Assembly (NCBI GenBank): GCA_000149225.2
Contig: CM000692.1
Coordinates: forward strand, 992,001 to 1,056,000
Reading direction: 5' to 3'
Length of the DNA: 64,000 bases
Source of the DNA: Lachancea kluyveri NRRL Y-12651
Lineage: Eukaryota; Ascomycota; Saccharomycetes; Saccharomycetales; Saccharomycetaceae
The notes beneath the pieces are model-generated. The model worked only from the letters and a program-made list of their open reading frames with translations. It was not told the origin of the DNA and made no database searches. Made by a program: the position numbers and the translations under genes. This document shows, one piece after another, positions 20,319 through 30,518 of the stretch. Within the stretch, counting starts at the first letter, position 1, and each line of letters opens with the position of its first letter.

Positions 20319-21066
20319 AATATTCTAATCTTTTTCTGGATATACACCAGTCATTCTGATATGCGTCTTGATATTGTTTTCTTATATTCTTACAAAGAAT
20401 ATCTTTCTTGAGATGATAACAGCTAGAGTCTGTTTCTGTTAGACGTAGAACTACGTCGAGCAATAAATGGCCATTAGTTTTTTTTGTAGAAATTATAACT
20501 TGCTCTTGATAATAACCGACTCCGCTGTTTACGACAACCATGCGTTGAGACAGTTTTGGTTTCAGATTACAGCAAGGGGTTTTTTTTTTTAGGTGCCGAC
20601 GATGGTTCTATGTTATTCAGATTTCTACATTCGAAATCCAGTTTGTGGACTCGGCTTGTGCTGGTTGGCAAACTGCTATGATGTGGTAGTAGAAAAAAAG
20701 CTAAATCAGCAGATGAAAGTAACATTTTGCTAATCATCTAGAGTATTAAGAGGTCCGATGTATCAGTCTGATTTTATCTGAGTAAGGAGTGCCATTGCGC
20801 GTTTTTAAATATTCCTTGTAAACCATGCGATCATATCTTGATCTTGAGTAAAAACTCCTAACTTTTTCAATTTTATCAGCAGAGAGTAAAAATATTAAAA
20901 GTACGTAATTTATATGATTCGAGAATTACTCATCGAATACAACAGAACCAAAGTTTTCGATGCTTAAGAGCCTCTCTATTACAAGTAGTAACTATTTGAT
21001 TTTTTTTAAAGACAAAATAAAAACAAACAAGCAAGCAAGCTCTCATATATGCTGTCACAACATCGG

Positions 21067-21078
21067 TATCACGTGATA
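21067..21078. promoter_or_regulatory. TATCACGTGATA palindrome (E-box) upstream of LSM4
   Basis: A 12-bp perfect palindrome centred on CACGTG with the TCACGTGA flanks preferred by Cbf1, about 135 bp upstream of the LSM4 start. Motif match only. Confidence 0.5.
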
Positions 21079-21208
21079 TCACCATATACGACGATATACG
21101 GTATGGAAAAGTTTTCCATTGACATGGTAAATCCAAGCGAAAGCGGAAGCTTCTTTAATCGGTGTACTAAATTAAAGTTTACACATTCAACGCCTCGGTA
21201 AACACAAA

Positions 21209-21724
21209 ATGCTACCACTGTATCTTTTGACCAACGCTAAGGGTCAACATATGTTTATAGAATTGAAAAATGGAGAAACTATTCAGGGTGACTTAAATAA
21301 TGTTGACAACTGGATGAACGTTACTCTAGTCAATGTGACACACACAGCTTCCAATGAAATTTTGAAATTACCAGAAATCTACGTGAGAGGTAACTTCATC
21401 AAATATATCAAATTACAGGATGATGTGATTGAAAAAGTGAAACAGTCGGCTCGGGACAATCAAAACAATAACAACAGAGATAACAGAAGGAGAAACAACC
21501 AAGGCGGCAGAAGAGGAGATGACAATAGGAGGTTCAGAGACGGTGGTAGAAGAGACAACATTAACAACAGGGACCCTAGATATGGTAACCGCCGTTTTTA
21601 TAACAGACAGTCACCACAACAGCAATCGCAGCAATCACAACAACAGCAAAACAATGGTATGGGAGGATTTGTTCAGCATCATCAAAATACTCAACAACCA
21701 CCACTGGGCCATGTGCAATTTTAA
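21209..21724 (+). CDS. LSM4: Sm-like protein Lsm4
   Basis: Subunit of the Lsm1-7 (mRNA decay) and Lsm2-8 (U6 snRNA) rings. It has 171 residues (187 in S. cerevisiae). The Sm fold occupies residues 1-80: MLPLYLLTNAKGQ, ELKNGETIQGDLNNVDNWMN (Sm1) and YVRGNFIKYIKL (Sm2). The tail is rich in Arg, Asn and Gln with RGG-like spacing. In S. cerevisiae the equivalent N/Q-rich tail promotes P-body assembly. The short insertion in the Sm fold seen in S. cerevisiae Lsm4 is missing, which explains part of the length difference. Divergent from SWI4 and convergent with TMN3. Confidence 0.97.
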   Translation: MLPLYLLTNAKGQHMFIELKNGETIQGDLNNVDNWMNVTLVNVTHTASNEILKLPEIYVRGNFIKYIKLQDDVIEKVKQSARDNQNNNNRDNRRRNNQGGRRGDDNRRFRDGGRRDNINNRDPRYGNRRFYNRQSPQQQSQQSQQQQNNGMGGFVQHHQNTQQPPLGHVQF

Positions 21725-21913
21725 CAATGTAGTCTTTCTATGTAACATTTGAATATATGTACTTTTACCATTGCGTTATTGCCATTTTATTAGGAGGGTA
21801 CGTTGACCTACGAACAGTATACTGTACATGCATTACTTCACCAATAAAGAAATCGCAAAGGCTGGAATGTTGAGTCCGTTCGAGAAACGGAGAGCAAAGG
21901 AGAAAGCTCACGC

Positions 21914-24037
21914 CTACTCCTTTTTGCTGTTTGTGTGAATTCTATTCACAAACCAGCAGCAGCTCAAATAACCAAGCGCACCAAAACTGCACCAGCATAG
22001 GAAATTAAATAATGCGCTGTAGCAAAAAAACAGCAGTATTGACGAAAAATCGCGTATTTTGAGCACCGTGAGGAAGTAGTACAGAGAGTAAGCCTCCAGG
22101 TACCAAGCGACGCTTCCACCAATTTGGAATGATTTCCACCTCCATTGAGTCATAGCTAGTCCGATAGCGCAGACGAAGTTCATGGCCTGTACTCGGACTT
22201 GTTTCAACATTGGGCTGTGCATCGCCTGTTCTGGAGTCGCTATGGGGATAAACTCATCAGGGGATACGTGTATTAGAGTTAAGTAGCAGCCGATAATGGA
22301 TATTTCGCAGACAACAACACACAGTAGTACGATGTTTGCCAATAAAAAGCCGTAGAGGTAATAGAATGTAGTCTTTTCTAGCCACAGTGATTTGTAAACA
22401 AAGAGCAATTCGACGTAGATTACGATAAAAGGAACAATCCCCGATATCACAGTCAACAACACCGGTTGACGAAGCATTAGTGGCAACTTTGAATTTCCAG
22501 ATATTCTAGGTAGGTGTACCTTGTTTTCCACGACAGGCTGGTCATCATAGTGAATATTTAACAAAAAGAATCGATTTATGATGGAACGCGGGTCTAATGA
22601 GAGGCATTTTCTTCTCGTATAGGTTGCAGATACACCACCCAGAATAGATAGCGGAATGCAGACGATAAAGTATACTGTTATCAGTAGTACGATGGTGCCG
22701 AATGGCAATGCGTGCGTGGAGTCTTTGGCCCAGATAATACAGTTCAGGATCAACACAACGCAAAGGGTAAAGCCCGGTAATGCAGAACCACATGCAATTG
22801 AAATCTTTATAGTGGTATTATGGTTAGCGGATAGTAAAGCTCCAACAAAGGAAGACGTGTATGCACCAGAAATAAAACACATTAGCGCCATCGTCAGCAC
22901 GGAGTTTCTAATATTGTGTAATTTGTTCATGGAACACGAAATAATTAGCGAGCCCAGTATGGTGAAAAGGAATTGGACACCCATTGCTGTAAAAACGTTC
23001 AAATGGTTGAGTAAGTAGGAATGTTGGACGACCCACTGACTGGCAACTTGACTTGTAGATGTGGAAACGGTTTCATCTGTCGAAACGGATTTTGCTAGAA
23101 TCAGTGCCACCACCAGAGTCATCAACGTCACAATAACCACACTGTTGGCCAAGGAAATCCAATGAAATTGAGACGATTTTTCTTGAGAGATTTCCCCACT
23201 GTTAATGAAAAAGTTCCAGCGGTTAGTCCAATCGACATTAAACTCTTCACGCCAATAAATGGAATACGTGAATGGGATATATGTTGTCTCGGTTTCTTCG
23301 GTATTAACTTCGTAGTGGTCAAAATTCTTCGAAGCACCAGGGCAATGGTAGTCTGAGACAGATTTGGGGTAAACTTCAAGACCCACTATAGTAAACTTGT
23401 TAATATCAACTGTATGATAACGAATCACCAACATCACGTGATTATTGAGGTAAGTTTTGCCCGTGTCTTTGTCCATGAATCCCAGAGGAAACCCTGAAGC
23501 GTAATACTTCTTGTGATCTTTTGTGGAAATGAAAGTTGTTGCTGCAGGTAATTCATCGTCTATCAACCACTGAACGACATATCCTTGTTTGATCAGTTCA
23601 TGAGCCTTGCGTAAGGCGTCCGGGGAAGTCTTTCTGTCGCAAAGCCTCAAGCAGTGTTCATCCTTCTTAAAATGTAGCAAGTAATCACTTTGCCACTTAC
23701 GATCACCACGTATAATCTCATTTAGTGATAAATGCAATGGTTTCTTAACATTTGTCGGAGGACAAGTGAACGGCAACTCGTAATATGCATAAGGAAATTG
23801 TGTTAAATCAGATTCGATCTTATTCACTATTATCTCCACGGGATCATTCTCTTCATATACATTGGGTCTTATCCAGCCATATTCTGAAAGCAGATCCTTG
23901 GTTGGCCCATTACTACCTCCGTCGATGTCGGCACTTTGATTCACACCTGTTGGTAACCTACTCAATAGCTTAAAAAACGCATAGAAAGACGTCAGTAACA
24001 GTAGGACCAGAGACGTAGATTTGGCCTTGAACCTCAT
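21914..24037 (-). CDS. TMN3: Transmembrane nine family protein Tmn3
   Basis: TM9SF (nonaspanin/EMP70) family membrane protein of the endosome and Golgi, linked in S. cerevisiae to copper homeostasis, adhesion and filamentous growth. It has 707 residues (706 in S. cerevisiae). An N-terminal signal-anchor (residues 8-25) is followed by a lumenal domain with FPYAYYELPFTCPP and the FVGLE-like IVGLEVYPKS segment, then nine hydrophobic spans from about residue 290 to the end. The conserved SIYWREEFNVDWTNRW precedes the first span of the bundle. A short basic tail NRIHTNSKKE ends the protein. Divergent from CDC27, which in S. cerevisiae is on the sister chromosome segment. Confidence 0.96.
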   Translation of the reverse strand: MRFKAKSTSLVLLLLTSFYAFFKLLSRLPTGVNQSADIDGGSNGPTKDLLSEYGWIRPNVYEENDPVEIIVNKIESDLTQFPYAYYELPFTCPPTNVKKPLHLSLNEIIRGDRKWQSDYLLHFKKDEHCLRLCDRKTSPDALRKAHELIKQGYVVQWLIDDELPAATTFISTKDHKKYYASGFPLGFMDKDTGKTYLNNHVMLVIRYHTVDINKFTIVGLEVYPKSVSDYHCPGASKNFDHYEVNTEETETTYIPFTYSIYWREEFNVDWTNRWNFFINSGEISQEKSSQFHWISLANSVVIVTLMTLVVALILAKSVSTDETVSTSTSQVASQWVVQHSYLLNHLNVFTAMGVQFLFTILGSLIISCSMNKLHNIRNSVLTMALMCFISGAYTSSFVGALLSANHNTTIKISIACGSALPGFTLCVVLILNCIIWAKDSTHALPFGTIVLLITVYFIVCIPLSILGGVSATYTRRKCLSLDPRSIINRFFLLNIHYDDQPVVENKVHLPRISGNSKLPLMLRQPVLLTVISGIVPFIVIYVELLFVYKSLWLEKTTFYYLYGFLLANIVLLCVVVCEISIIGCYLTLIHVSPDEFIPIATPEQAMHSPMLKQVRVQAMNFVCAIGLAMTQWRWKSFQIGGSVAWYLEAYSLYYFLTVLKIRDFSSILLFFCYSALFNFLCWCSFGALGYLSCCWFVNRIHTNSKKE

Positions 24038-24828
24038 GAGGTGAATTTAACTTTGACGTGGATCCAGTTTATGGTATCTTTTTGAGGTTATTTCACACTA
24101 CTAAAAGCTTTTTCTACCTTCTTCAAAGATTAACTTCTTTTCAAAACAAACAGAACAAATTCCCAATACATATATCCTATTTTGGTAATACGTTGTGTGT
24201 TACTATTACCATTATTGGAAACATTCCAAAATTGGAAGTCCGCTTATATATTTCCGAGGGTAGTTTACGATGGCCCATCGGGACGGTAACCAAAGCTCTA
24301 TAAAAATTAAAAAAAAATGCATGTATATACTTACTCACTGCGTCTATCTGAGCTATTGTCAAATTCGATCCTGCATTGAAGTTTCTTATATTGTATGGAG
24401 CCCTGCTTTCATTTTTTTGGATTGTCTTGTTTCTTGCTCTTTTATTTGTTTTGGCCTACTCCGCTTCTAATCTCCGAGAACCACATCCCCAACGAGTAAG
24501 GGGTTCTCGATCCGGACAGTAAAAGTACTCTAATTTGGTATTTTCCACTACAAAATGCGACTTTTCTTTTGGTACCATCTCATTTTTCTCTGCCTTCTCT
24601 CTCTCTCTTTCTCTCTCTCCGTTCCCTCTTTCCCTCTGTTGTCTTCCTTATAGCACTATTCCTCCATTTAGAGATTCTGGACCATGTCTCAATCCTTTCA
24701 TCTGCTGTTAGACATCCCCTCGGAATTCACATCCCAACATCACATCACACGACCAACATGCCTGATCGACGGCTTGATCCTGTTAAGAATCTGTTTTGTG
24801 TTTGTGCTGGACTGACCTCTGGTAGCAC
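24038..24828. other. Divergent promoter region TMN3 / CDC27
   Basis: 791 bp. It contains an 8-bp-arm inverted repeat (24475-24509) and a pyrimidine-rich CT tract (about 24585-24650). No gene is seen; an in-frame-looking stretch at 24569-24853 overlaps the CDC27 start in another frame. Confidence 0.5.
24475..24509. repeat. Inverted repeat CGAGAACC / GGTTCTCG
   Basis: Perfect 8-bp arms at 24475-24482 and 24502-24509. Nested CCCC (24487-24490) and GGGG (24500-24503) can also pair. The right arm overlaps AGGGG, a stress-response-element core. It lies in the TMN3-CDC27 promoter. Confidence 0.75.
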
Positions 24829-26727
24829 ATGCGCCAGACAGGAGGAACCTTGATCGATCAAATGATATTCCCTACATCAATGTCTGGTTTTCATTCCATT
24901 CTACATGAAAATGTGGAAAAGTTGAGTCAGCTTGTAGTCCAGGCTATTCAACAAGGCAATAACGACACGGCCGAATTCACTGCAGAGTTGCTAGCTGCAG
25001 AGTGTTCAACACTTGACGACACAGACCAAGGAAGACTAGATTCCATATACTACTACGGCTATACGCTATACTTGAATAGGTGCTATCAAGCAGCAATCAA
25101 TCTCATCAAACCCGTCAAAGACTTGCATCTAGGCTGCTCCTCTATATTTGCACGATGTGCTTTGAAATTAGACTTACATGTAAACGACTCTATATTCTCG
25201 CTCCTCTCATTGAAGGACGAATGGTCTATCAATTCTGGTCTTTACGGTGTGCCAGACGTAGCCACGATATGCTGCATCCTAGGGAAACTATACCTCAAGC
25301 TGGACAACGTGAAAGAGAGCTGCTTGTATCACTCTCGAGCATTACAATCCAACCCTTACCTATGGGAGTCTTACCAATCACTGTGTGAAATGGGTGCCAA
25401 TGTACAGGTTGGAAAACTATATCGCAATCAACAGCGACTTTCAACAAAGTCCACTAGCGTTACTAAGAAGAACTTTGTGAACAAGCCTCACTCGCCATTT
25501 AAGGTTCCTAGTTTTGATATCGGTTCAAAGAAAAAGAGCCTCTTGGGCCAAAGCTCCAAGAGTATACCGACAAGTTCCTTGTTGAACGTTTCTAACGTTA
25601 TGGTGTCTACCTCGCCCTCTGCTGTACGAAACAGTAATAGGTTGTTGACCACGCCACCTTCTAAGTTGCTAACCATTGACAAGTCAATAACACCTGAGAT
25701 TCTGTCTACACCATCGGCTGCTACAGCAAAAATGACCAGAAAACACATGGACGAACTATTTTATGCTCTAGCCAAATCTTTCAAGTCAAGTTGCCGTTAT
25801 GACTGTTATAAAGCTATTAGGATCATGAACAGCGAACTACCTGCACACATCTTAAGGGCAATGCCGTGGTGTATCGCTCAATTGGGTAAGCTACATTTCG
25901 AAATTGTTAATTATGAAACGTCGGAAAAGTACTTCTCCCAACTACGCTCGTTACAACGTACCCGTGTGAAAGACATGGAAATTTATTCCACCTTATTGTG
26001 GCATCTACAAAAGAGAACAGAACTATCCCATCTATGCCATGAATTGATGTCTGTTGATAGGTTCACTCCACAAACCTGGTGCTGCGTTGGAAATATGTTT
26101 TCATTGAATAAAGACCATGATGAAGCCATCAAGAGCTTTCAAAAAGCTACGCAATTGGACCCCCGGTTCACTTACGCATACACCTTACAAGGACATGAAT
26201 ATTCGAGTAATGATGCATTTGATACTGCAAAGACCTGCTATCGTAAGGCTTTGGCTACAAATAGCCAGCACTATAATGCATCTTATGGGTTAGGTATGTG
26301 TTGTTTAAAATTAGGCCAATATGAAGAATCTCTGTTACATTTCCAAAAGGCACATAGCATAAACCCGGTAAATGTTATTCTAATTTGCTGTTGTGGTGTT
26401 GTATTTGAAAAATTGGGCCACCAACAGGATGCGTTAAAGTATTATGAACTAGCTTGCGAATTGCAGCCCACTTCGTCTTTAGCACTTTTCAAAAAATCTC
26501 AATTATTACTTTCCATGGGTAGTTATAATAGCGCATTGGTGAACTTTGAAAAACTAGTGATAATGGCACCAGATGAGGCCACTGTTCACTTTCTTTTGGG
26601 ACAATTGTACCATATTGTTGGGAGGAAAAAAGATGCGATAAAAGAGTTTACTGTGGCAATGAACTTGGATCCTAAGGGTAATCAATTAATTAAGGACGCA
26701 TTAGAAAAATGTCACCAACAGGAGTAG
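24829..26727 (+). CDS. CDC27: Anaphase-promoting complex subunit Cdc27 (APC3)
   Basis: TPR scaffold subunit of the APC/C ubiquitin ligase, which receives the IR tail of the Cdc20/Cdh1 co-activators. It has 632 residues, shorter than S. cerevisiae (758), mainly because the long poly-Asn linker is reduced here. An N-terminal TPR part (residues about 20-195, with TAEFTAELLAAECS and LWESYQSLCEM) is followed by a linker containing LLTTPPSKLL and a C-terminal TPR superhelix (about 305-625): FEIVNYETSEKYFSQL, ATQLDPRFTYAYTLQGHEYSS, NPVNVILICCCG and KKDAIKEFTVAMNLDPKGN. Start is uncertain: ATGs at 24829, 24862 and 24880 are all in frame. The stretch before 24880 has no obvious counterpart, so MSGFHSIL may be the true start. 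Confidence 0.94.
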   Translation: MRQTGGTLIDQMIFPTSMSGFHSILHENVEKLSQLVVQAIQQGNNDTAEFTAELLAAECSTLDDTDQGRLDSIYYYGYTLYLNRCYQAAINLIKPVKDLHLGCSSIFARCALKLDLHVNDSIFSLLSLKDEWSINSGLYGVPDVATICCILGKLYLKLDNVKESCLYHSRALQSNPYLWESYQSLCEMGANVQVGKLYRNQQRLSTKSTSVTKKNFVNKPHSPFKVPSFDIGSKKKSLLGQSSKSIPTSSLLNVSNVMVSTSPSAVRNSNRLLTTPPSKLLTIDKSITPEILSTPSAATAKMTRKHMDELFYALAKSFKSSCRYDCYKAIRIMNSELPAHILRAMPWCIAQLGKLHFEIVNYETSEKYFSQLRSLQRTRVKDMEIYSTLLWHLQKRTELSHLCHELMSVDRFTPQTWCCVGNMFSLNKDHDEAIKSFQKATQLDPRFTYAYTLQGHEYSSNDAFDTAKTCYRKALATNSQHYNASYGLGMCCLKLGQYEESLLHFQKAHSINPVNVILICCCGVVFEKLGHQQDALKYYELACELQPTSSLALFKKSQLLLSMGSYNSALVNFEKLVIMAPDEATVHFLLGQLYHIVGRKKDAIKEFTVAMNLDPKGNQLIKDALEKCHQQE

Positions 26728-27014
26728 CAGATATTTACATAAAAATAATTTAAGCGTTTCATTCCGCTTTTTGATAGTCTTGTTGCCGTGGTGAGAAAGA
26801 TGGCAAATTACGTATTAATACAAAACGAATTATTTTATTTTGAGTGGTATAATTACAAATGGGAGGAGCACGAGCTAGTGACAAAAATGTATATAGAAAA
26901 GGAAGGCAAGAATTTAAATTAATTAGGCCTTTTTCTGCTTCTCCATTTTGCCAAAATATTCCAGAAAACTTGCCCACCTAGTACTCTGTATTGCTATTAG
27001 ATTATTTTTTTTTT

Positions 27015-30000
27015 TCAGATTCTTTCACCAAGGTATTTGGGATCTAGCCCAAAGTAATCTGCCTGTTGATCAGGAAAGCGGCCACTATTTTTAGGTGTAC
27101 CATTAGCTACGATGTTCGGAGATAAAACACCGGATGCCAATAGGTATGGGCTCTGGAAGCCTGGCGTCAGTGTGGTATTATTGTTGATAGAGGAAGTATT
27201 TGCTGAAGTTTCATTACCAATGTCTTCTTGCAACTGTAGCTGCTGTTGATGTTGCTGTTCCCACAGCATCTGATCCTCATCTTCTTCATTTAAATACCTT
27301 TGTTCTTCCCTTAACCTCGTCTCTTCTCTAGCTTGGGAAAGCATTTCTTGAGCTTTAGATAAGGACACAGTTGGCGTAGCACACGAACTTATGATAGGCA
27401 CAGAAGTATCAATATCAATGGTAGCTTTAATCAAAGCAGCCATCCAAGCTCTCATGTCATCTTTAGAATCGACCGCAAAGTAATGCACGCGAGGCTGCGT
27501 AAAAGTCAATCCCTTCTTAGAACCCGGTTGTGGTGGAATTAGCTTGAAACAATAGCGACCTTTGCCCGTGCTTGCAGCATACAACGCTACAAATTTGTCG
27601 TCTTCCTTGGCAGGAACAACTCTATGTGCTGTAATGTCAATTAGTCCCCGCTCCCGTGTGTCATTTATGCTGGAAAAATATGACAGCCTTGTACCATGCA
27701 AGGTAAAGAATCTATTCTTCCAAACACCCATGGCACCGGCGCCTTTCTTGCTCATCCACCCAGAGCAATCTGCGTCTTTCATCGCCTCATTGACACCAAC
27801 GGTACGAATACCTTCGGTAAAAGCAGAGGTTTGTTTTTTTGAAATCGCTTTTGTAGACACAGAACGCAAAGTTTTGGCTCTAACGGCCTCGCTGACTGAC
27901 CTCTTTTTTTTCTTGTCATCGATACTCGAGTCTGTTGATGTGAAATTATCATCTTTCGCATCAAAGAAAACTTCACTTGTACTTGTGATGGGTTCTTTGG
28001 CACTAACGGACCTCCTCTTTTCTGCATCTTTCTTTTCTGGGCTTAGTTTTTTCTCGGTAGGCGAAGGAGCTATCAATGGACTTGTGGTAGCAGCGGCTTG
28101 GTTCACTATTGGCGTATTTCTTTGACTATCTGAAGTTAATGATTGCTTGAACGGACTAATGAAGGAATTTCTTCTACTATGGGAATACGAGTTATGAGTC
28201 GAATGACTCCCTTTAGTGGGAGATGGTGCTTTTGTTACATCCTCTTGCTTGTTAAAGAAGGATAAAATTGAAGAGTTTCTCCTATGTTTCTTTACTTCAG
28301 AATTCGATACCTGGGAAGGATGTCTGATGTGATTTACAGAGGTAGTCCTAGAATGGCCATACACGCTAGAAGAAGCCTTCTGTGACAACTCTTCGGCTAA
28401 ATCTATTTCTTCATCATCCCCTTCTCCTTCTTCGTCGTTCTGCACAGACAACATCGAAATTCTGTTGAATAGCTCCACAAACGAGCCACCGGATTTTGTC
28501 TTTCTATGGCTGTGGGCCTTGTGTTGACCTGAGTAAAGTACCGACCCTCGGTTTCCTGGATAATTCTCGTCTCTATTTTCGTCGTAGACGCTTGGAGAAG
28601 AAGAGGCATATGGATTTGGTAGGGCTGGTGTAGATGAAGTTGTCTGTTCTAGCTTTTGAGGGAACTCATACATGGGGGAGTTTAAGCCTCCAGGACGGTA
28701 TGGATGTGCACTATTTTGAGTAGCCTTTTCATAAATTGTGGGATGCTGGTACTTCTGGTTATGCTGTGGTGTAAACGTGGAAGACATCGGTGATCGATTT
28801 GGGGAAGCCTTGCTAATCATTGGAGATTTTGGCGGCTGAACAGGGCTTGGGTACGATGGAGGTTTAGGAGCCCTGCGTGGAGACAAAAACACGCTTTCGA
28901 TTATCGGCACTGGAGTTGTCGATGAATCTGAGAGGGAGTTCTGAGGCACAACTAGAGATACGGGTGCTTGTTTGGAAGACAGCGTCGACATTAAAATTTG
29001 TTCCTCTGTTGGTGTATTTGAAAAGCTTCTGCTTGGTACGTCTTCTATAGAATGAGAAGTTTTCTGCACGTGGCTCATATAGGTCCTTTGGTTTACAGCA
29101 GCAGCAGGCATCAACTGATTGGTATGTTTGCTTGGCATTCTGTTCCTAGATACGACATCCTTTATAGCCTCAATTTCTTTGAACATCTCAAACCTAGTTC
29201 CAAAGGAGTTAATATCTAGCTCTTTTAAATGAGCCAGCTCTAATTCCAACAAAATAGAGCCAGAAATCCTGTGTTGTTGAAACCTACTTGCGGATTCGAC
29301 ATCAAATCCGGTGGCGATAAAATAAGCGGTGACTTGCTCTGGGGACCAGCTTTTAGCAAGCAAAGGTTCCATACCCTTCGTCTCAATACCATTGACTGTG
29401 GTAACTGCAAAGCTAGAGTCGTTGTTTAGAGAGTGTGTGGGGCTCGACGTAGATATCTCAGCGTTATTTTCTGAAGTATCTAGTTGCCTCGTATAAGAAT
29501 CGTTAGTCACAATATCACTGGTTAGTTGGGAAGAGTTAGCTAGAGACTCACCTCGCAACTCTTCCAAAGCGCGGTCAATATCACTCATTGTACTTTTGAC
29601 CGAGATGTTGCGGTCCACTACATGCTTGCCGTTTTTCGCGATACTCACAGAAGCCGCCGTCTCTAGAGGCTGGGGGGTTGGTAGTTCACTGGTAGACCCG
29701 TCATTCGAAAAGTTAGACAAGTTAGTGGTGCTTCCACCGCCGAATGGGCTGACAACTCTTCGCGAGGACTTGGCCCTCATCAAGGAAGGTTGCTTTTGTG
29801 TAGAAATTACCTGTGTGAAAACCTTTGGGTATAAGCCTTCTTCGTTAGTTCTCAAGTTACGGCCGTAGTACCAGCCATCATTGTATTCTTGATCATCCGT
29901 TATGACTTGGATCTTGTCGCCAGGTTTCATATCTAATTCATCCTCCATCCTCTTGGTGTACTCATTGATAGCTATGTAAGTTGGAAACCCACCTTGTGGC

Positions 30001-30098
30001 GTGCTAGAAATGGAAGGGGAAGACATGGAACCGGTACTGTTAAAGCTAGTCTCTATTTGGGGAAGCTTGATGGCCTGCCTGCCACTATTGGAATTCAT
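27015..30098 (-). CDS. BOI2: Polarity protein Boi1/Boi2 (SH3-SAM-PH)
   Basis: Scaffold for polarised growth and exocytosis; S. cerevisiae Boi1 and Boi2 bind Bem1, Cdc42 and exocyst components at the bud. It has 1027 residues (980 and 1040 in S. cerevisiae). Domains in order: SH3 at about 38-96 (YIAINEYTKRMEDELDMKPGD, DGWYYGRN), SAM at about 247-315 (SWSPEQVTAYFIATGFDVES), proline-rich Bem1-binding region near 410-435 (PSPVQPPKSPM), and PH at about 778-895 (GWMSKKGAGAMGVWKNRFFTL to DMRAWMAALIKA). Single copy here in place of the two ohnologs. Tandem downstream of an unrecognised minus-strand gene. Confidence 0.96.
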   Translation of the reverse strand: MNSNSGRQAIKLPQIETSFNSTGSMSSPSISSTPQGGFPTYIAINEYTKRMEDELDMKPGDKIQVITDDQEYNDGWYYGRNLRTNEEGLYPKVFTQVISTQKQPSLMRAKSSRRVVSPFGGGSTTNLSNFSNDGSTSELPTPQPLETAASVSIAKNGKHVVDRNISVKSTMSDIDRALEELRGESLANSSQLTSDIVTNDSYTRQLDTSENNAEISTSSPTHSLNNDSSFAVTTVNGIETKGMEPLLAKSWSPEQVTAYFIATGFDVESASRFQQHRISGSILLELELAHLKELDINSFGTRFEMFKEIEAIKDVVSRNRMPSKHTNQLMPAAAVNQRTYMSHVQKTSHSIEDVPSRSFSNTPTEEQILMSTLSSKQAPVSLVVPQNSLSDSSTTPVPIIESVFLSPRRAPKPPSYPSPVQPPKSPMISKASPNRSPMSSTFTPQHNQKYQHPTIYEKATQNSAHPYRPGGLNSPMYEFPQKLEQTTSSTPALPNPYASSSPSVYDENRDENYPGNRGSVLYSGQHKAHSHRKTKSGGSFVELFNRISMLSVQNDEEGEGDDEEIDLAEELSQKASSSVYGHSRTTSVNHIRHPSQVSNSEVKKHRRNSSILSFFNKQEDVTKAPSPTKGSHSTHNSYSHSRRNSFISPFKQSLTSDSQRNTPIVNQAAATTSPLIAPSPTEKKLSPEKKDAEKRRSVSAKEPITSTSEVFFDAKDDNFTSTDSSIDDKKKKRSVSEAVRAKTLRSVSTKAISKKQTSAFTEGIRTVGVNEAMKDADCSGWMSKKGAGAMGVWKNRFFTLHGTRLSYFSSINDTRERGLIDITAHRVVPAKEDDKFVALYAASTGKGRYCFKLIPPQPGSKKGLTFTQPRVHYFAVDSKDDMRAWMAALIKATIDIDTSVPIISSCATPTVSLSKAQEMLSQAREETRLREEQRYLNEEDEDQMLWEQQHQQQLQLQEDIGNETSANTSSINNNTTLTPGFQSPYLLASGVLSPNIVANGTPKNSGRFPDQQADYFGLDPKYLGERI

Positions 30099-30518
30099 TA
30101 GAACAAGGCTCTCTATGCTCTCAAAGACTATAGCGGTAGTAACACCAATCCTTTCGTCTCAAGAATGTGTTGTGTTTCTTTTCCTGAAATTTCCTGTGTG
30201 GCTCTCGTTCAAAACCGTTTTCGTGTACAGTGACTTGAATGTGAGGTCTGGTGGCGTTCAGGTTGGCGGGTACTGACTGTATAAAAGCTAGAAAGGGAGA
30301 TATGGCACAAGTACTTGTCAGATAACTATTATGAACTTGGTTGTATATTCCACTTAACGCAATATTGGGGACTTGAATGGTACTGTTTCCCGGCCTTTCC
30401 GTGCGTAAGATAAGCTTCATGTAATGGTATGAAAGTGAAGAAGGAACATCGTGGAGCTCATCATTTTCGCGATGATACATCAAGTATTACCCGGAAACGT
30501 AACTATACTGTGATAGAC
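30099..30518. other. Intergenic region upstream of BOI
   Basis: 420 bp with a Reb1-like TTACCCGG at 30487-30494. A minus-strand frame at 30121-30480 (119 residues from its first ATG) shows no recognisable motif and fills the BOI promoter, so I do not call it a gene. Confidence 0.45.
30487..30494 (+). promoter_or_regulatory. Reb1-like site upstream of BOI
   Basis: TTACCCGG, a full Reb1 core, about 390 bp upstream of the BOI start and 25 bp past the stop of the neighbouring gene. Reb1 sites at such gene junctions can act in promoter opening or transcription termination. Confidence 0.5.

Larger units (their letters stand above)
19806..21208. other. Long divergent intergenic region SWI4 / LSM4
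   Basis: 1403 bp, one of the two longest gaps in the window. It holds an MCB motif (19902-19907), E-boxes near 19949 and 20152, T-runs (20168-20183, 20580-20591), a candidate folded RNA (20226-20318) and a TATCACGTGATA palindrome (21067-21078). Short frames at 19878-20090 and 20314-20541 (minus) have no recognisable domains. The length suggests either a large SWI4 control region or an unannotated RNA gene. Confidence 0.5.

Noticed and set aside
20314-20541. 75-codon minus-strand frame in the SWI4-LSM4 gap
   Set aside because: Short, no similarity recognised, within expected chance length for 1.4 kb.
24475-24520. GGTTCTCGATCC resembling a tRNA T-arm
   Set aside because: Loop is wrong by two bases and acceptor and D arms are missing; better described as an inverted repeat.
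24569-24853. 94-codon frame overlapping the CDC27 start
   Set aside because: CT-rich promoter sequence read as Leu/Ser/Phe; different frame from CDC27 and no motif.
30121-30480. 119-codon minus-strand frame between BOI and the unrecognised gene
   Set aside because: No motif recognised, fills the BOI promoter, starts 38 bp after the neighbour's stop. Kept only as a low-priority possibility.
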